A DNA stretch of 57,307 nt from Symbiodinium natans (GCA_905221605.1 CAJNDS010002192.1:541064-598370); one strand, 5' to 3'; positions 11,060-21,811 are shown, numbered from the stretch's first letter. Made by a program: numbers and translations. Notes: generated by a model from the sequence alone, not told the origin.

Positions 11060-12129
11060 ATCAGGAATCATTACCCTGAGCCCAACTTGCAGCCAAGACC
11101 CTACACAGCCCAAATCCCTAAAAGCCCTAAGGCGATGAAGCGCAGCGATCAGAGTTGGTCGAGCGGCTCATTTTGGCCGGGTACTCGGCGTGAATGCTAG
11201 GAATAACAATAGTGCCTACAGAGGTACGTACGAAGGTGCGCACAGCAGGTTCAGAGTGGGTTGACACATGTCTGGCTCAGCGTTGCGAGACTTGGGGGGG
11301 GGGGCATCTCGACAGCAGAAGCTGAAATGCAAAGCTTGTCAATCGGCATTGGGGTTCACCAACAGCAGCATGTCCGACTTGCACATGGAGCCGTGACAGA
11401 CCGTCTTGAGCACGAAGCCTGAAGGGCTCGAGGAATGTGGGCTACGGTCCATTTGAGGCCTTGCTTTTCGTTCGGTGCTCAGCAGCGAATCGCAATTAAA
11501 CCTGAAGCCAGGTGAAATTTGCTGACAAGTGGGTTGCGGCCAATCTGCCAGTCCGCTGCCTCAGCTGCGCAGCATTCATCAGGGTTTCTGCTGCAGCCGG
11601 CATCAGGATCAACAGATACAGGTACCCTGCCCAACAGGGTGTTTGAAAGCAGGGTTTGAGCCCGGCCACTGCAACGGCCCGGTGGGCTTCAGGTTCTTGA
11701 ATCAAGGAGCTAGAGCTGGAAGTCTACGAGGGTAGGAACACCCTGAGCACTGAAACCTGTGACTCGGCCCGAGCTCCAGCGCACGAGGTCAAGCGACTGA
11801 CCGGCATAAAGGCTGCCAAGAGGTGCACCCCCCCCCCCCCCCCCCCCCTCCCCGCCTTTTCGGAGATGCGCCGCTTGAGGTTCCTTAAGGACAGAGGGTG
11901 GCATCTGCAGAGCATCGGAGTCGGCTGGCTCGAGGTTGAGGATGCTGCAAGAAAAACCTCCGGTTTTCAGAATGTTCATGATTGTGATGGCGCCTACAGT
12001 ATAGGGCTCACAGGATGCTTGTAGGATGCACAGAGGGTCCGGGGTTCACGGTTCCCAATTATCACGAAGCCGTGTCGAGCGAAATACTCAGGCTAGTGGT
12101 ACAATCCACCCTAAGCCCGACGCCGCACG
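11060..12129. other. No gene resolved; contains C homopolymer
   Basis: Only weak short frames were seen. A run of about 21 C lies at 11828-11848. Given exons on both sides this may be intron or intergenic sequence. Confidence 0.4.
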
Positions 12130-12442
12130 CGACGCCAAACTTTCAAACGTGCCAAGTTGTCAGAAGCATTTGAAAACCCCATGGCGGATGCGGACGAGGA
12201 CGACCAGGACGGGTCCAGCGTGTTGCAAGTTAGGGACATGCTGCAGAAGAGGGCTCATGGTTTCAGGCTTGTGGTTCTGAGGCGTCAGATGGCAGCTGCA
12301 TGCTGCCATTGCCAGCCGGTGCATGGTTCAACATATTGCTTCAAGACGGCTGCTGCGAAACACCCCCCCCCCCCAGTTGCAGCAGGACTACGACTCAGAT
12401 TTCCAGGATGAGGCTGAAGATGACAGCGAGGACTACATGTAA
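12130..12442 (+). CDS. Two-exon acidic C-terminus of an unknown protein
   Basis: Exon A (about 12130-12252) reads KLSEAFENPMADADEDDQDG and then VLQVRDMLQKR. It ends at AGG|GC, a GC-type donor at 12253. After a 124-base intron ending in a run of C followed by AG (12375-12376), exon B (12377-12442) reads LQQDYDSDFQDEAEDDSEDY, Met, stop. Both junctions are phase 0, so the join is in frame. The C-run acts as the polypyrimidine tract. Acidic tails of this kind are common in nuclear or chaperone-type proteins, but no domain is visible and the upstream part is unknown. Frame continuity, matching phases and the terminal stop support the model. Confidence 0.5.
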
Positions 12443-12729
12443 TCTTGGGCGGAGGCTGAAGCCACGATGTAAGATTCGAGCAGGGCTCCGGTAGCCAGCC
12501 CAACCCTGATGAAGCTGGAACTGTGAAGCTGCTGCGCCAGGAGGGCTCGGAGAAAGAGGTCGAGCAGTGTCCCCGTAACGACTCCAGCTCTGGATTTGCA
12601 ATCTGGCTGTCGATATGCAAGATGCATCTGTCAGGGCAGTTGGGTAGTCCCAGGGGGTTGGTCAAGATTGAGGTGCCTTCAGGGTCCTGTAAACCTAAAC
12701 CCTAAACGCACTACTGCAACGTGCTACAG

Positions 12730-12838
12730 AAGCCCACCACCACAAAACGAGATTGCGTCCAAGGTCTCGGCGACCTTCATCACGCCTTCCGGGCCGGTCT
12801 CTGTGTCCACTGCTGCTTTGATCGAAATGGGGGTTGAT
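12730..12838 (+). CDS. Internal exon, unknown protein
   Basis: Between a CTACAG acceptor (AG at 12728-12729) and a canonical GAT|GTAAGG donor (GT at 12839) the frame reads SPPPQNEIASKVSATFITPS, then GPVSVSTAALIEMGVD. The strong donor and protein-like content make this a good internal exon. The telomere-like unit just upstream (12690-12708) would lie in the preceding intron. Confidence 0.45.
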
Positions 12839-13068
12839 GTAAGGTGCTTTCTGCCACCCTAAACCATGGTACAATGAGTATGCCACAACAATTCAGCCCC
12901 TAGATCTGTAGCTCACCCTTTAAACATCTAAATGCGTTGTCTTCAGGGGCCCTTAGCGTCTGCACCGTGGTCTCGCCGTCTCAGCCAAACCAAACAAACC
13001 TTTGGGAACAAAGGCCGCTGCTGCCCACGTCCGGTTAGGTTAGATTCCATTGACGTGCTCTTTTCAAG

Positions 13069-13265
13069 TTCGGCTCCGCACGAGGTCAGCAAGGGTGCAG
13101 CTATCTCAGGTCAAAGTGCATGCAAGCCGGAAACTGGCCCTACACCGGACCTCCAAGCTTGCTCACGCGCTCAAAAGCTTTGTCCATGGCGCCCAGGCTG
13201 TCGTGGCAGACGGTCTGGCCATTTGGCAAAGTAGCCAAAGTAGCCCTGACACCAGCGAGGCACAG
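13069..13265 (+). CDS. Internal exon, helical basic protein
   Basis: After TTTTCAAG (AG at 13067-13068) the frame reads VRLRTRSARVQLSQVKVHAS, continues with SKLAHALKSFVHGAQAVVAD and runs to GAGGCACAG|GTGTTC, a GT donor at 13266. The amphipathic, Lys/Arg/Ala/Val-rich pattern is clearly protein-like. It probably belongs to the same gene as 12730-12838, but phases could not be joined with certainty. No family recognised. Confidence 0.5.
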
Positions 13266-13589
13266 GTGTTCGCGTGTGAGAGAGTGTGGGAGCGAGAGTG
13301 CAGAGGCTGAGCACTTCCGCCGTTTCTGACATCTAAAGGTGGTCACAAGAGAGGGTTCGAGAGCTGACAGAGCTGACATTGCAGTTGGGCTCGGCATGGA
13401 CTTGATTCTGATCTCAACTTGCATGCAGCTGGCTCCTGTCAAGCCTCGATTTGGTGGTGCCTTCATGCAAAGACTCTGTGCATTTGCCAGCGTGTAGCGC
13501 AAAGCATCGTTTGTGCCTTTCCGTGTGCTTGTGCTCTTGATTCTGTGATTTTCGCGGCAGCTCGGCATTGCTCGACTGCCTTCGGCGCC

Positions 13590-14025
13590 ATGGGAGGTTG
13601 TGTGGCAAGCGCGCTTCCCTGCAAAAGCAGCTCATTAAAGGGAGAAGTCGAGACGGTCCAGTCAGCAAAAATGGCGGGTCGTGTTCCAGGCGTTACGGTC
13701 TCCGTGGAGGCTGTCCAGATGGAGATTGCAGAGAAGAAGAAAAGTCCTAGTCCACTTTTAGAGGCGGTCATGGCGGGCCGCAGTATCTCAGCCAACTTCG
13801 GAGAGATTTCTTGCAAGATGCATCGCTGTTCAGTGACTTTAGACATCATTGTTAAGCATGGCCAACCACCAAAACACCGCAACTAAGAATTGGCATATAC
13901 ATTTCTACTACTCGCCTCATTGAGACTGGCCGAGGCATGGATATGGAGCGGGCTCGGGCAATTGCCAAGCACATCGCTAAGCCGGACTACACGCTTGGGC
14001 AGTACTTCCAGGACTCAGACCCTGC
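13590..14025 (+). CDS. N-terminal exons of a putative myristoylated protein
   Basis: ATG 13590 (context GCGCCATGG, good for initiation) opens a frame starting MGGCVASALPCKSSSLKGEV. Gly2 and Cys4 fit the known N-myristoylation plus palmitoylation signature, so membrane anchoring is inferred. The frame stays open to TAA at 13884-13886 (98 codons). A second coding-like frame from about 13888 reads IGIYISTTRLIETGRGMDME and then RARAIAKHIAKPDYTLGQYF, running until telomere-like DNA near 14027. The second part is probably a following exon, with the join near 13860-13888. No catalytic domain is recognised. Sequence near 14078-14185 may hold another exon. Confidence 0.45.
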
Positions 14026-14209
14026 CCTAAACCCGAAACCCCAAACCCAAACCTCTGACGCCTGCACCCCATGGCCCTGAGATCATGCAAAAAGCTTGCA
14101 AAGCCGTGGAAAGCGCTAGGGTCCATCTTGGACGGCTTTGCACAGGACCTCATGGCCACTTTTCCAGAGCTTCATCTGCCCCTGGGTCCTGATCTACAAA
14201 AAAGATCTT

Positions 14210-14245
14210 GCTAGGGTTTAGGGTTTAGGGCTTAGGGTTTAGGGA
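14210..14245. repeat. Short TTTAGGG tract
   Basis: Four to five telomere-like units, one a CTTAGGG variant, between coding-like segments, probably intronic. Confidence 0.8.
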
Positions 14246-14549
14246 GGGCCGTTGCGCGTTCGACCCCCCCAAGGGCCTTTCACTCCTTGGCACCACACCC
14301 AGGTTTGGCCTCGAGGGAATGTCGGCAGACACTCCGGAATTCAAGCGTGACTTCCTCTATGGTGGCAGGGTGGCTGGGGATGAGTTCCAGCGAACGACTC
14401 CTGATCTTTAAAGCTTCCATCACTCGTTTGAGGCTTTGTTTCAGCGAAAAGCTGCTTCCACCCCAGGCGCTTAACATCCATTGCTATGTGCTTTTGTGTG
14501 TGTTTACTGGGGGCTTGGCACGCGCCACACAGGATTGGAGCATTTTTTG

Positions 14550-14782
14550 CAATCTACTGGCTGGTGCGCGCGAACATTGACGGCAAGCACGGGTTTTGCC
14601 ATGGGGTCGATGACTCGTGGAGGCCCATGGCATCTCGCGAGGGCGAGAGCGACAAATGTCGTGTTTTCTATGGCGACGACACAATATGGAACCATTTCCA
14701 CGACCTGATGCTCGATGCAGGTGGGGCAACTCATGGAAGCGTCCTTTATGCAGGGAGGAGTTTCAGAGAGATGACGAAATAA
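14550..14782 (+). CDS. Possible exon
   Basis: The frame reads WLVRANIDGKHGFCHGVDDS, then CRVFYGDDTIWNHFHDLMLD, up to a TAA at 14780-14782. Acidic and aromatic residues are well mixed and the other frames are less protein-like. Splice sites were not resolved and no family is recognised. Confidence 0.25.
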
Positions 14783-15569
14783 GCAGATGGGCTTGGGGCG
14801 AGAGTGCAACCTGCACACATTCCATGCGGTTGCATGCTCAATAAACACCACAACCCGAACAGCCTGAAAGTCCTGAACCGAAGCGCCTCTCATGGGGGCA
14901 GGCATTCTCGTGCAGACGAAGGGCTCAAAGCTCGAGGTGGACTGTGAGACCATCCTTGCCCTCTTGGTACTGACGGCGCTGCATGATGTCATGAAGGCCG
15001 GGGAAGCTTGTAGGTTGGGGAGTGTTGGGCGTGATACTTCTCCTCCTATATATATATACATATATATGATATGACATGTATAGAAAACATATGTAGCAAT
15101 ATATGTATATAGATTTAAATCAGAGCAGTTTCAGAAGAAGCGCTGAAGCTTTGAAGGTCAGCTTGCTGCTGCCGGTGGTGGCAAAGGCCGATGCCCCATA
15201 CCGCGGCTATGGCGAGTCAGAGGTTGTTGCCGACCATGATCTTTGGTTGCCTTAGAAAGCATTTGACAGTCCAGGAAACCCTAAACCCAAAAGCCTGTGA
15301 TCGAAGAAGTAGAAGGTTTTGGCTGGCTTCAGCCTGTGAATTTCTCAAGCTACAGCACCTTCCTTACGCATGATGTTTGAGATGGGTTGAAAGGTACACC
15401 CAGTGCACAAGACCCTAAGCCCCAAAAGCCTATAGAGATGTCATAGGCATGTCAAGCACCCCTAAACTCCAAACCCTAAACCTAACCCCTGCCCTTTGAT
15501 GCAGGGCTGATGGGGTGCTTGGCTGGTTGCACTAGCGTGGAGCGTGCTGTTTCAGAGGGTGCTTACAAA

Positions 15570-15630
15570 AGAAATTAGACCCCAAACCCTAAACCCTAAA
15601 CCCTAAACGGCCTAAACCTAAACCCCAAGT
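15570..15630. repeat. CCCTAAA tract
   Basis: Several CCCTAAAC units with a CGG interruption, directly upstream of the coding-like segment at 15631. Confidence 0.8.
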
Positions 15631-16772
15631 GAGGACATGGCCATCTTCTACCTGATTGAACGCTATCCGCAGCTTTTGCCATCCCTGACCCTTGCCTTCA
15701 GAGGACGTTTTGGATTTCAGAAGTTAGGATTTAGGGGGTTTAGGGTTTAGGGTTTAGGGGTTGAAGCCATGATCTTCTACAGTACGCCCAAGACTTGAGG
15801 GAGCCTGGCGTTCTGTCGGTTGAATTTGCTGACATCCCTTTTGTCTTTTCTCATCAGGTGCTGGGGCTCACTGCGAGAAAAAAAACATGTGCGATCTCTC
15901 TCTCCCGATTCTGGGATAGACGTCCCATCACGTCGTCTTCTTTAGGTAAGCTACGGTGTCATGGCGATTGGAACATGAGTCCTACGCAAGATGCGCGCAT
16001 GAGTGCCAAGGAGCAGCTTGAAGCCCGACCTGCAGTCGTCTGTGCGGATGGTGCTCAGCGGCCTTGCCTTCAACAATGGATGGTTCGTGCAAGCAGAGGC
16101 CCCGCCAGGGGCGGTCCTTCGCGGCATCAAGGCGGCAATCACCTCGCAGAACCTTAGGGATGTTCGGGAATGATTTTACTTTTTTGGGGTACTATAATTC
16201 CTAAGAAACTGATGAAAATGAAAAAGACTGCTAGGGTTCCAAGATCAGATTAGGAACAAGTCGGACCGGCAGCTCAGCAAGCGTGACTTGAGCCTGTACT
16301 TTGTGCATTGGCTAACCGATTTGGCGGGAGCAGAGCCTTCGCCTCTGCTGGGCTGCCTGAAGCTCACCAGCCAACTACCTCTTCCAGTTCTCAAGAGCTT
16401 CATGGAGTCGGTGAAGCATCTTGGCGCTACAGTTGTCATACCAACCTTACCCCCTACTTGTCTCTGTGGGTTCCTATTCGTTTCCTCGCTGTTACTTAGG
16501 TACATTCAGCAGCTGGCAGATCGCACGGAGACCGAGGCACGCGCCCATTACAAGTCAGGGTCAGAGCTTGCATCCAGCGGTTACCAGCCCCGGGCTACCC
16601 TGAGCAGGTCATGGAGAGCTACTTGAAAGACCGGTGGAGAAACGCTCAGCCACCAGTGGGTCCCCTGCCTGCGGGCCCCGAGGCTCTTGTGAAGACACGA
16701 CTGCTTTGCAACTTGGCGTTCTTGGATGTTCTTGGATGTTCTGGAGCTGCGGTCGTTCAACAATGTTCAAGG
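15631..16772 (+). CDS. Multi-exon gene of unknown function (partial model)
   Basis: Several + strand exons lie in a row. (1) About 15631-15713 reads EDMAIFYLIERYPQLLPSLT. (2) 16021-16158 reads SSVRMVLSGLAFNNGWFVQA, then EAPPGAVLRGIKAAITSQN. (3) From 16254, after TTAG, it reads NKSDRQLSKRDLSLYFVHWL and SQLPLPVLKSFMESVKHL. (4) From 16500, after a clear polypyrimidine tract and TTAG, it reads YIQQLADRTETEARAHYK. (5) From about 16560 it reads YPEQVMESYLKDRWRNAQPP and ALVKTRLLCNLAFLDV. Exact donors are uncertain, and exons 4 and 5 are too close for a normal intron. Whether this gene continues into 16898-18437 is unclear. The protein is not recognised; it is mostly helical. Confidence 0.4.
15727..15763. 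repeat. TTTAGGG tract
   Basis: About four TTTAGGG units in the opposite orientation to the block at 15570; the two blocks flank exon 1 of the gene at 15631. Confidence 0.8.
16157..16245. mobile_element. Decayed family A element
   Basis: Starts GGGATGTTCGGGAATGAT and contains GGGGTACTATAATTCCTA and AAAGACTGCTAGGG, all recognisable in intact family A copies (compare 36420-36496 and 607-705). The right terminal repeat is lost. It begins where the preceding exon's coding character fades, so it probably sits at the start of an intron. Confidence 0.4.
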
Positions 16773-16790
16773 CAGGTGAACTAGGGTGCG

Positions 16791-16853
16791 CATATATACA
16801 TATAAATATATATATATATATGTATATGTATATGTATATGTATACATTTGCAT
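16791..16853. repeat. TA-rich microsatellite
   Basis: ATATAC/TATATG-type simple repeat between two coding regions, probably in an intron or the intergenic gap. Confidence 0.85.
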
Positions 16854-16897
16854 ATGTATGCGGCGTGTGCGTGGCGTCACGAGGAGTGTCTCATGGC

Positions 16898-18437
16898 ATG
16901 TCCCGCGGGAACCGAGGCATGGCGCAAGGCATGGCGACCCAAGTGCTGGAGGCCTTTGACAAGCTCAGCGATTCGGACAAGGAGGTGCTCAGCGTCGAGA
17001 TGGCACGGACCGGCACGGAGAATCAAAGCTTCTCGGAGGGATTCGTGCCAGCAAGCGTGCGAGACCGCCTGGCGGGCCCGGCCTTCTTGGTCTACTATGG
17101 CCCGGCCTTCTTGCAGAGGATGAACAACGACAGCCCAGTGAGGCGCTTGGAGATTTTGGCCGAGATCTACCGTCGTGCTCGGAAGCTTTGGCCTGCTGCC
17201 AGCGATCAAGCCGGCAATTTCGTCACCCTGCGAATCGATGCCATCACCATCCAAGGGAAATGGAGCTCACGTGATCCCGAACTTCTGCTGCTGAGGATGT
17301 GCAGCAACAAGCAGGCGGTCCTTGAAAGGAAGCCCGGGGACCCCAAGACCACGAACTTTAAAGAAGAGAACACGGAGGTCTTGTTTGCCCCGGATGTGCC
17401 CAACGGTCTTGTCGGCAAAGGAATTTGCTCTCAAGAGGATATGATCAAGCAGGTGCGAGGGCGTGAAGGGTGCAGCTTCCCGTTCAGCGCAAACCCCTAA
17501 GGTCATAATCAATGACTCGACACCCTGAGTCACTCAAAATGGCTAAACCCCAAGACCTCCGGGACCCCTGAACGTATACCAGGTGAGCAATGAGATGCTC
17601 ACTTCCGGTCGTTGGTATCGCAAAGTGGCTTTTGCTTTCCTGCGCCCTGCTCAAGCAGGAGACCATGCAGTCACCTCATACTGTTTAGATTTTTTGCGCC
17701 TCGGGCTTCAACTACAGTAGAGGTTCCAGGGTTCAGCCAGCAGGAGAGATCATCACCACTGTGGTGGATGGCAAAGAGGAGACGGTGAACACGGCAGTCG
17801 AGGGCGACTATGTGGTGCAGGCCAACACCCGGTGGAAAGAGAATTACATCCTATCCTATGCGACGACATCAGCAGCTTATGACCTGGATACCCCACTGGA
17901 AACTTGTCTTCCTTGGATTATGCCAGGGATTATGCTAGTCCACAGTATCATGACAGTCTAAGAACTAGCAAACTCCGCCCTGGGCCCTCGGCCCTCGGTG
18001 ACGTCATCTTTCTCTACATGTTCGGGGCCACCAAACAGTCAAGGAAATCCCACACGGCCGCGAGGATGCACAGCAGCTGCGCAAGGATGGCTACCGCTGC
18101 TACAGGTCCCGCACGCGCATTCGCGCCTTACGTGCCACGGAAGAGTTCCTCCGGAGGCATTGCCCATCGAAGAAGTTCATGGCAAAGTGGGGCACACCAT
18201 GCTCCCAATCTCCATATTTGGGTCACATTGATGTTTTGCTTTGTTAAGTTTGTTTCTGGACTGCAGCTTCAAACAAGAGCCTGGGGTGTCTTTGTGCCAG
18301 GAAGCTCATGGGTCTAAGGCTCAGTGGAAGTCGATGACATCATTGCTGCTCAAGTAAGCCCAAGCTCCACGGTGACCGAGATCTACCGGATCGAAAAAAC
18401 AGTCTTCCGAGAGACCTTTATCCCCGAGCAGAGGTGA
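16898..18437 (+). CDS. Four-exon gene, conserved-looking protein of unknown function
   Basis: Exon 1 (ATG 16898; ATG 16919 or 16931 are alternatives) runs 185 codons to AAGCAG|GTGCGA, containing VLEAFDKLSDSDKEVLSVEM and RRLEILAEIYRRARKLWP. Exon 2 (17737-17905) follows a TTCAG acceptor and reads PAGEIITTVVDGKEETVNTA and VVQANTRWKENYILS. It ends at ACTT|GT in phase 1. Exon 3 (from 18039 after AAACAG) supplies the missing two bases and reads KEIPHGREDAQQLRKDGYRC and ATEEFLRRHCPSKKFMAKW. Exon 4 (from 18319) reads SVEVDDIIAAQVSPSSTVTE and IYRIEKTVFRETFIPEQR. It then meets TGA at 18435, but GAG|GTGAGG at 18434 is also a strong donor, so the gene may continue. Phases agree at the first two junctions and a phase-1 donor fits the third. 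No signal peptide or named domain was seen. Confidence 0.65.
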
Positions 18438-19229
18438 GGGGGTTGATGGCTCTAAATGCCCAGTAGATCCGAGTAATTCTGTAAGGCCGATTTCTTAAGG
18501 CTGTCCCCCAGAACGATGGTCCTGGTCGTTCTGACACACTTCGACTGCCGATGGCCGGACTGATTCGTGGGACTCACGCTTTGCTCGTGCTTGTGGCTGC
18601 AGATCCTTGGAACCCTAGCGTAGCAGGCTTCAGGCAGACTAGCGACGTAGCGTATCTGCAATTATGTAGGCTTTGCAGGCTCGCTTGCACCTTGCCTTTT
18701 CCAGCGTGAGCTTCCCGGATACCTAGTCAGATAGACCCTGGCCATTGAGTGCATTAAGTGCCACTCAATGGATGGTCTCACTCTTCTGCTTTGGAACACT
18801 ATTGTTGCCACAACATGTGTACCCTTAAATTTCCTGCATGCTGCGCATGCGTGCAGTTTGTAGACCGTTTTTGTTGCTCTCCTTTCTTCGATCCCAATGG
18901 AAGCACAGGAGGTTGAAAACCACGCTTCGCAGACCGGCTGCTTTGAACACAGGGTTTCGTGTACTGCTGAGTAGGAGACACGTTGCACCTACTTTGGGAG
19001 TGCTATACATGCCGGATTTTTGCAAAGGCCCCCCCCCCCCCCCCAGAAACCTTTTGCATATGCCGGAGGTGACGCTGGGGGAAGTCCCACCACAATTGCT
19101 CGGAGGGACCTTACTCCACTTGGCCGAAGGCGCCGCTGGGAGGGATGTAAAGGTTTTCGAAATTAGGGGTACCTTATTGGGTCCGTATGATCAGAAAATC
19201 CTACACTTTTGGGAAATTACTATTTGGGG

Positions 19230-19278
<49 letters not shown>

Positions 19279-20430
19279 TCTTAGTCGTCCCCTATTGCCG
19301 TAACCCCGCATAAAGGGTTCATGGAAATTGCGAGGGGTTGGGCACAATAGCAAATCAAGAGGCTGTAGAGAAAGTGTTGGTCTTGCATTCAGGAGCACGT
19401 CTGATGTACTGCCCATAGTAACTGTTTCCGACACAACTCAGAAACGAAGCCGACACCAACCGGGGACATAACGGAAACCAGACCGGTGCAAGTACCAGGG
19501 GCCACTTGTAACAGAAGCTTGGCGTAGAGGAATGGAAAGGACACAGGGCTAGATGCCAGGGGTTTGCGGTTCCTGTTCCATTACTGCACAAGCTCGTCAC
19601 GCTACCGAAGGGCCCTCCAAGCCGCGTGCTTTTGGCCCCATAAAAATCCTGTGTGTTGTGTTTTTGGGAAGTTTGTTGAGTTTGAAGGTGCCGGAGTTCC
19701 AAATAAGTCCTAAGAAAGCTGCAGGGCGTCCTAGAGGTGGTGGGTCCATAGGGGGGGTCCTTATCCGAACCCACAGCCGGGGCTCAGGCGAAGCACCCTC
19801 AGGTACCGTGTTGTTTACCAAAGTTCAGCCGCAGTCCCTAAAAGGTCTTGGAAGAGCTTGGGTCCAAATTTAGCAGGCGTGTCCAACCAGCAACCCATCT
19901 TTGCCTGATTGTCAGGCTGGGTGCAGGAATCAGCAAAAGGTTCTGCTTGGAATGTAATTTCCTGCCTGAGCTTTCAGGCAGTAATGCAACTGCCCCGACC
20001 GGTTGCGTTGCAACCCTTACCAGGCCGTTGCCTGCTGAAATCTGCCTCATCCCAGTGAATCCGGAACTCTGAGCTCCTAAAGTCGTCAACCCCGTCGTCA
20101 ACCCCGGTCCCTTGCCCTACCCTAACTTCGGGAGCATTGCAAACAGAAGCCAAAGATACCCCGAAAACTCAAGAACTCTTTGCCCTACGTGAGCATCGAG
20201 CCCTGTGTAAACCCTTCACCCAAGACAGTATCAGCACACGGATGATGGATTTCCTTGGGCAGTGTGTGGTATGCTGTCATTAATCCTGCTTCCGTCGAGG
20301 TCAGGTGTAGGACTCCTTCGCTGTGTACATGTGCTTTTGTCTTATGCAGACATCCGGAGCCTTGCTTGCGCGTGCGCTAGTTGTGAGAGTCGAAACCCTT
20401 AAAACCTTAAAACCAAGAGTAATGCTAAAC
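18438..20430. other. Gene-poor stretch with homopolymers
   Basis: About 2 kb without a defensible gene. It holds a C run (about 19029-19044), the long G run at 19226-19277 and scattered short frames. A frame near 19850-20070 is open but has no convincing protein pattern. Confidence 0.45.
19226..19277. repeat. Very long G homopolymer
   Basis: Fifty-two bases that are all G except one A at 19232, including 45 uninterrupted G (19233-19277). The true length may differ because such runs are error-prone in sequencing. Confidence 0.9.
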
Positions 20431-20548
20431 TCGGGATGTTCGCCCTTACGCGAAGAGTCCATAGGAGGGATTTTAGTTCCCCCCCCCCAGTATAATCCTT
20501 ATCAAATCCCTATATCAAGGACTGTTCGTATAAGGGGGAACATCCCAA
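20431..20548. mobile_element. MITE-like element, family A, copy 4
   Basis: A 118-bp element with the left end TCGGGATGTTCGCCCTTACG and the right end CGTATAAGGGGGAACATCCC plus AA. Inner arms AGAGTCC and AAGGACTGTT pair. Flanks TGCTAAAC (20423-20430) and CCCTAAAC (20549-20556) agree at six of eight bases, but the right flank is a telomere-like unit, so this duplication is only suggestive. Confidence 0.7.
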
Positions 20549-20585
20549 CCCTAAACCCTAAACCCTAAACCCTAAACCCTAAAAC
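20549..20585. repeat. CCCTAAA tract
   Basis: Five CCCTAAA units directly abutting the right end of the family A element. The same neighbour relation (telomere-like tract touching a family A end) is seen at 3774. Confidence 0.85.
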
Positions 20586-21000
20586 CAAGAGAGCGACAAC
20601 CCACTGTAGGTGCCTTGGGCAGCTCGGGCTCCAAGCTCTCGGCACCGGAGCAGCACACGAAGTGATACCGGTTGCAGGATTCAGTTGGGCTGTCGAGGGC
20701 TTTTAACGTTTGGAGTTCAGGGTTTAGTCCGGCTTCAAAAAGGGTCTAGGGTTTAACATGTATGGCCCGGAGGTGGGTCAAGCTGGATCGTGCCCCCCCC
20801 CCAACCACAAGTTAGGGTTTAGGGTTTTGGGTTTTTGGGGTTTAGGGTTTAGGGCTTGGTGCCCCTGCGGGAGCAAAGCCATGCACTCTTGGATCGTCAC
20901 TGTCCGCCTCCCTTTTTTGCTGAAACTCATCAGCCGCCTGAAGAGTCATCTTAGGTCACGGTGCAGGAGGCCGGATCATGTGATGGCTAGCTGCAGCCAG
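20586..21000. other. No gene resolved
   Basis: Contains telomere-like units near 20815-20850 and no convincing exon before the acceptor at 20999-21000. Confidence 0.4.
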
Positions 21001-21098
21001 TGCTTCTGGTTGCCATTGTCGAGTCATTTGGATTCCTGCAAGTACATTCTCGCAACGATGCTGAACCTACTCTTAACGAATACTATGGGCCCTTGAGG
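21001..21098 (+). CDS. Internal exon, unknown protein
   Basis: Between CAGCCAG (AG at 20999-21000) and TTGAGG|GT (donor at 21099) the frame reads LLVAIVESFGFLQVHSRNDA, then EPTLNEYYGPLR: 32 codons, with the exon ending in phase 0. The pattern (hydrophobic strand or helix, then an acidic loop with two Tyr) is strongly protein-like and absent from the other frames. No family recognised; the rest of the gene was not found. Confidence 0.4.
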
Positions 21099-21520
21099 GT
21101 ATTTTTGTTTGGTATTCATGTGCGTGTGTGTGTGTGTGTGCGCGCGTTACTTGCCCCTTCATGCCTAAGTAGCCCCAAAATCGCTTGCAAGGGTCCTTTC
21201 GCCCCTAATACTCAAGCTGCATAGGCGCAAAATGCTCGATAAATAAATGAACTCGAAGAGGCTTCCTGCTTATAAGACCCGCCGGCCGCACGTTGGGATG
21301 CGTTGGCACTGCACAAAGGGAGTGCACCTCAAGGCATCAATGTCAGACGACCCTTTGTTAATTTGTCCCTCAGTCAGAGTTGGCCAGGCTCATGCATGCT
21401 GTTTGCCTTCTGCTACGATAATGCAGTGCCAGGGGCATAAACAAGTTTGTAGCCTGACTCTGTTGCAAGTCAGCGGTGCAAGAGTCTTGTTGAGCTCTTC
21501 ACACCAGAAGTTCCCAGTTC

Positions 21521-21562
21521 TCTAAACCCTAAACCCTAAACCCTAAACCCTGAACCCTAAGC
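21521..21562. repeat. CCCTAAA tract
   Basis: Five to six units, one a CCCTGAA variant. Confidence 0.85.
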
Positions 21563-21689
21563 CACCAAATGCAGTAGCAGGAATCGCGGCTGTATGTCGT
21601 CGTGGAGGTCCCCCCCGTTGGGCCCAGCAAACCGGGCAGCTCCAGAGGCTTCTCTTGCGGGACACAACCTCTTGGGCTTGGTTTAGGGG

Positions 21690-21811
21690 TTCGGGTTAGG
21701 GTTTAGGGTTCAGGGGTTCAGGGTTTAGGGTTCAGGGGTTCAGGGTTTAGGGTTTAGGGTTTAGGGTTCAGGGTTTAGGGTTTAGGGTTCAGGGTTCAGG
21801 GTTTAGGGTTC
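21690..21811. repeat. Mixed TTTAGGG / TTCAGGG array
   Basis: About sixteen heptamer units alternating TTTAGGG with the variant TTCAGGG (some as GGGGTTCAGGG). It lies 130 bases from the array at 21521 and in the opposite orientation. Confidence 0.85.

Noticed and set aside
17521-17552. Possible relic of the dinoflagellate spliced leader (TAGCCATTTTG on the minus strand)
   Set aside because: Only 11 bases match and the following GCTCAAG part is absent; compatible with chance.
19201-19434. Minus-strand frame encoding poly-proline opposite the G run
   Set aside because: The long open frame exists only because the G homopolymer has no stop codons; flanks are not protein-like.
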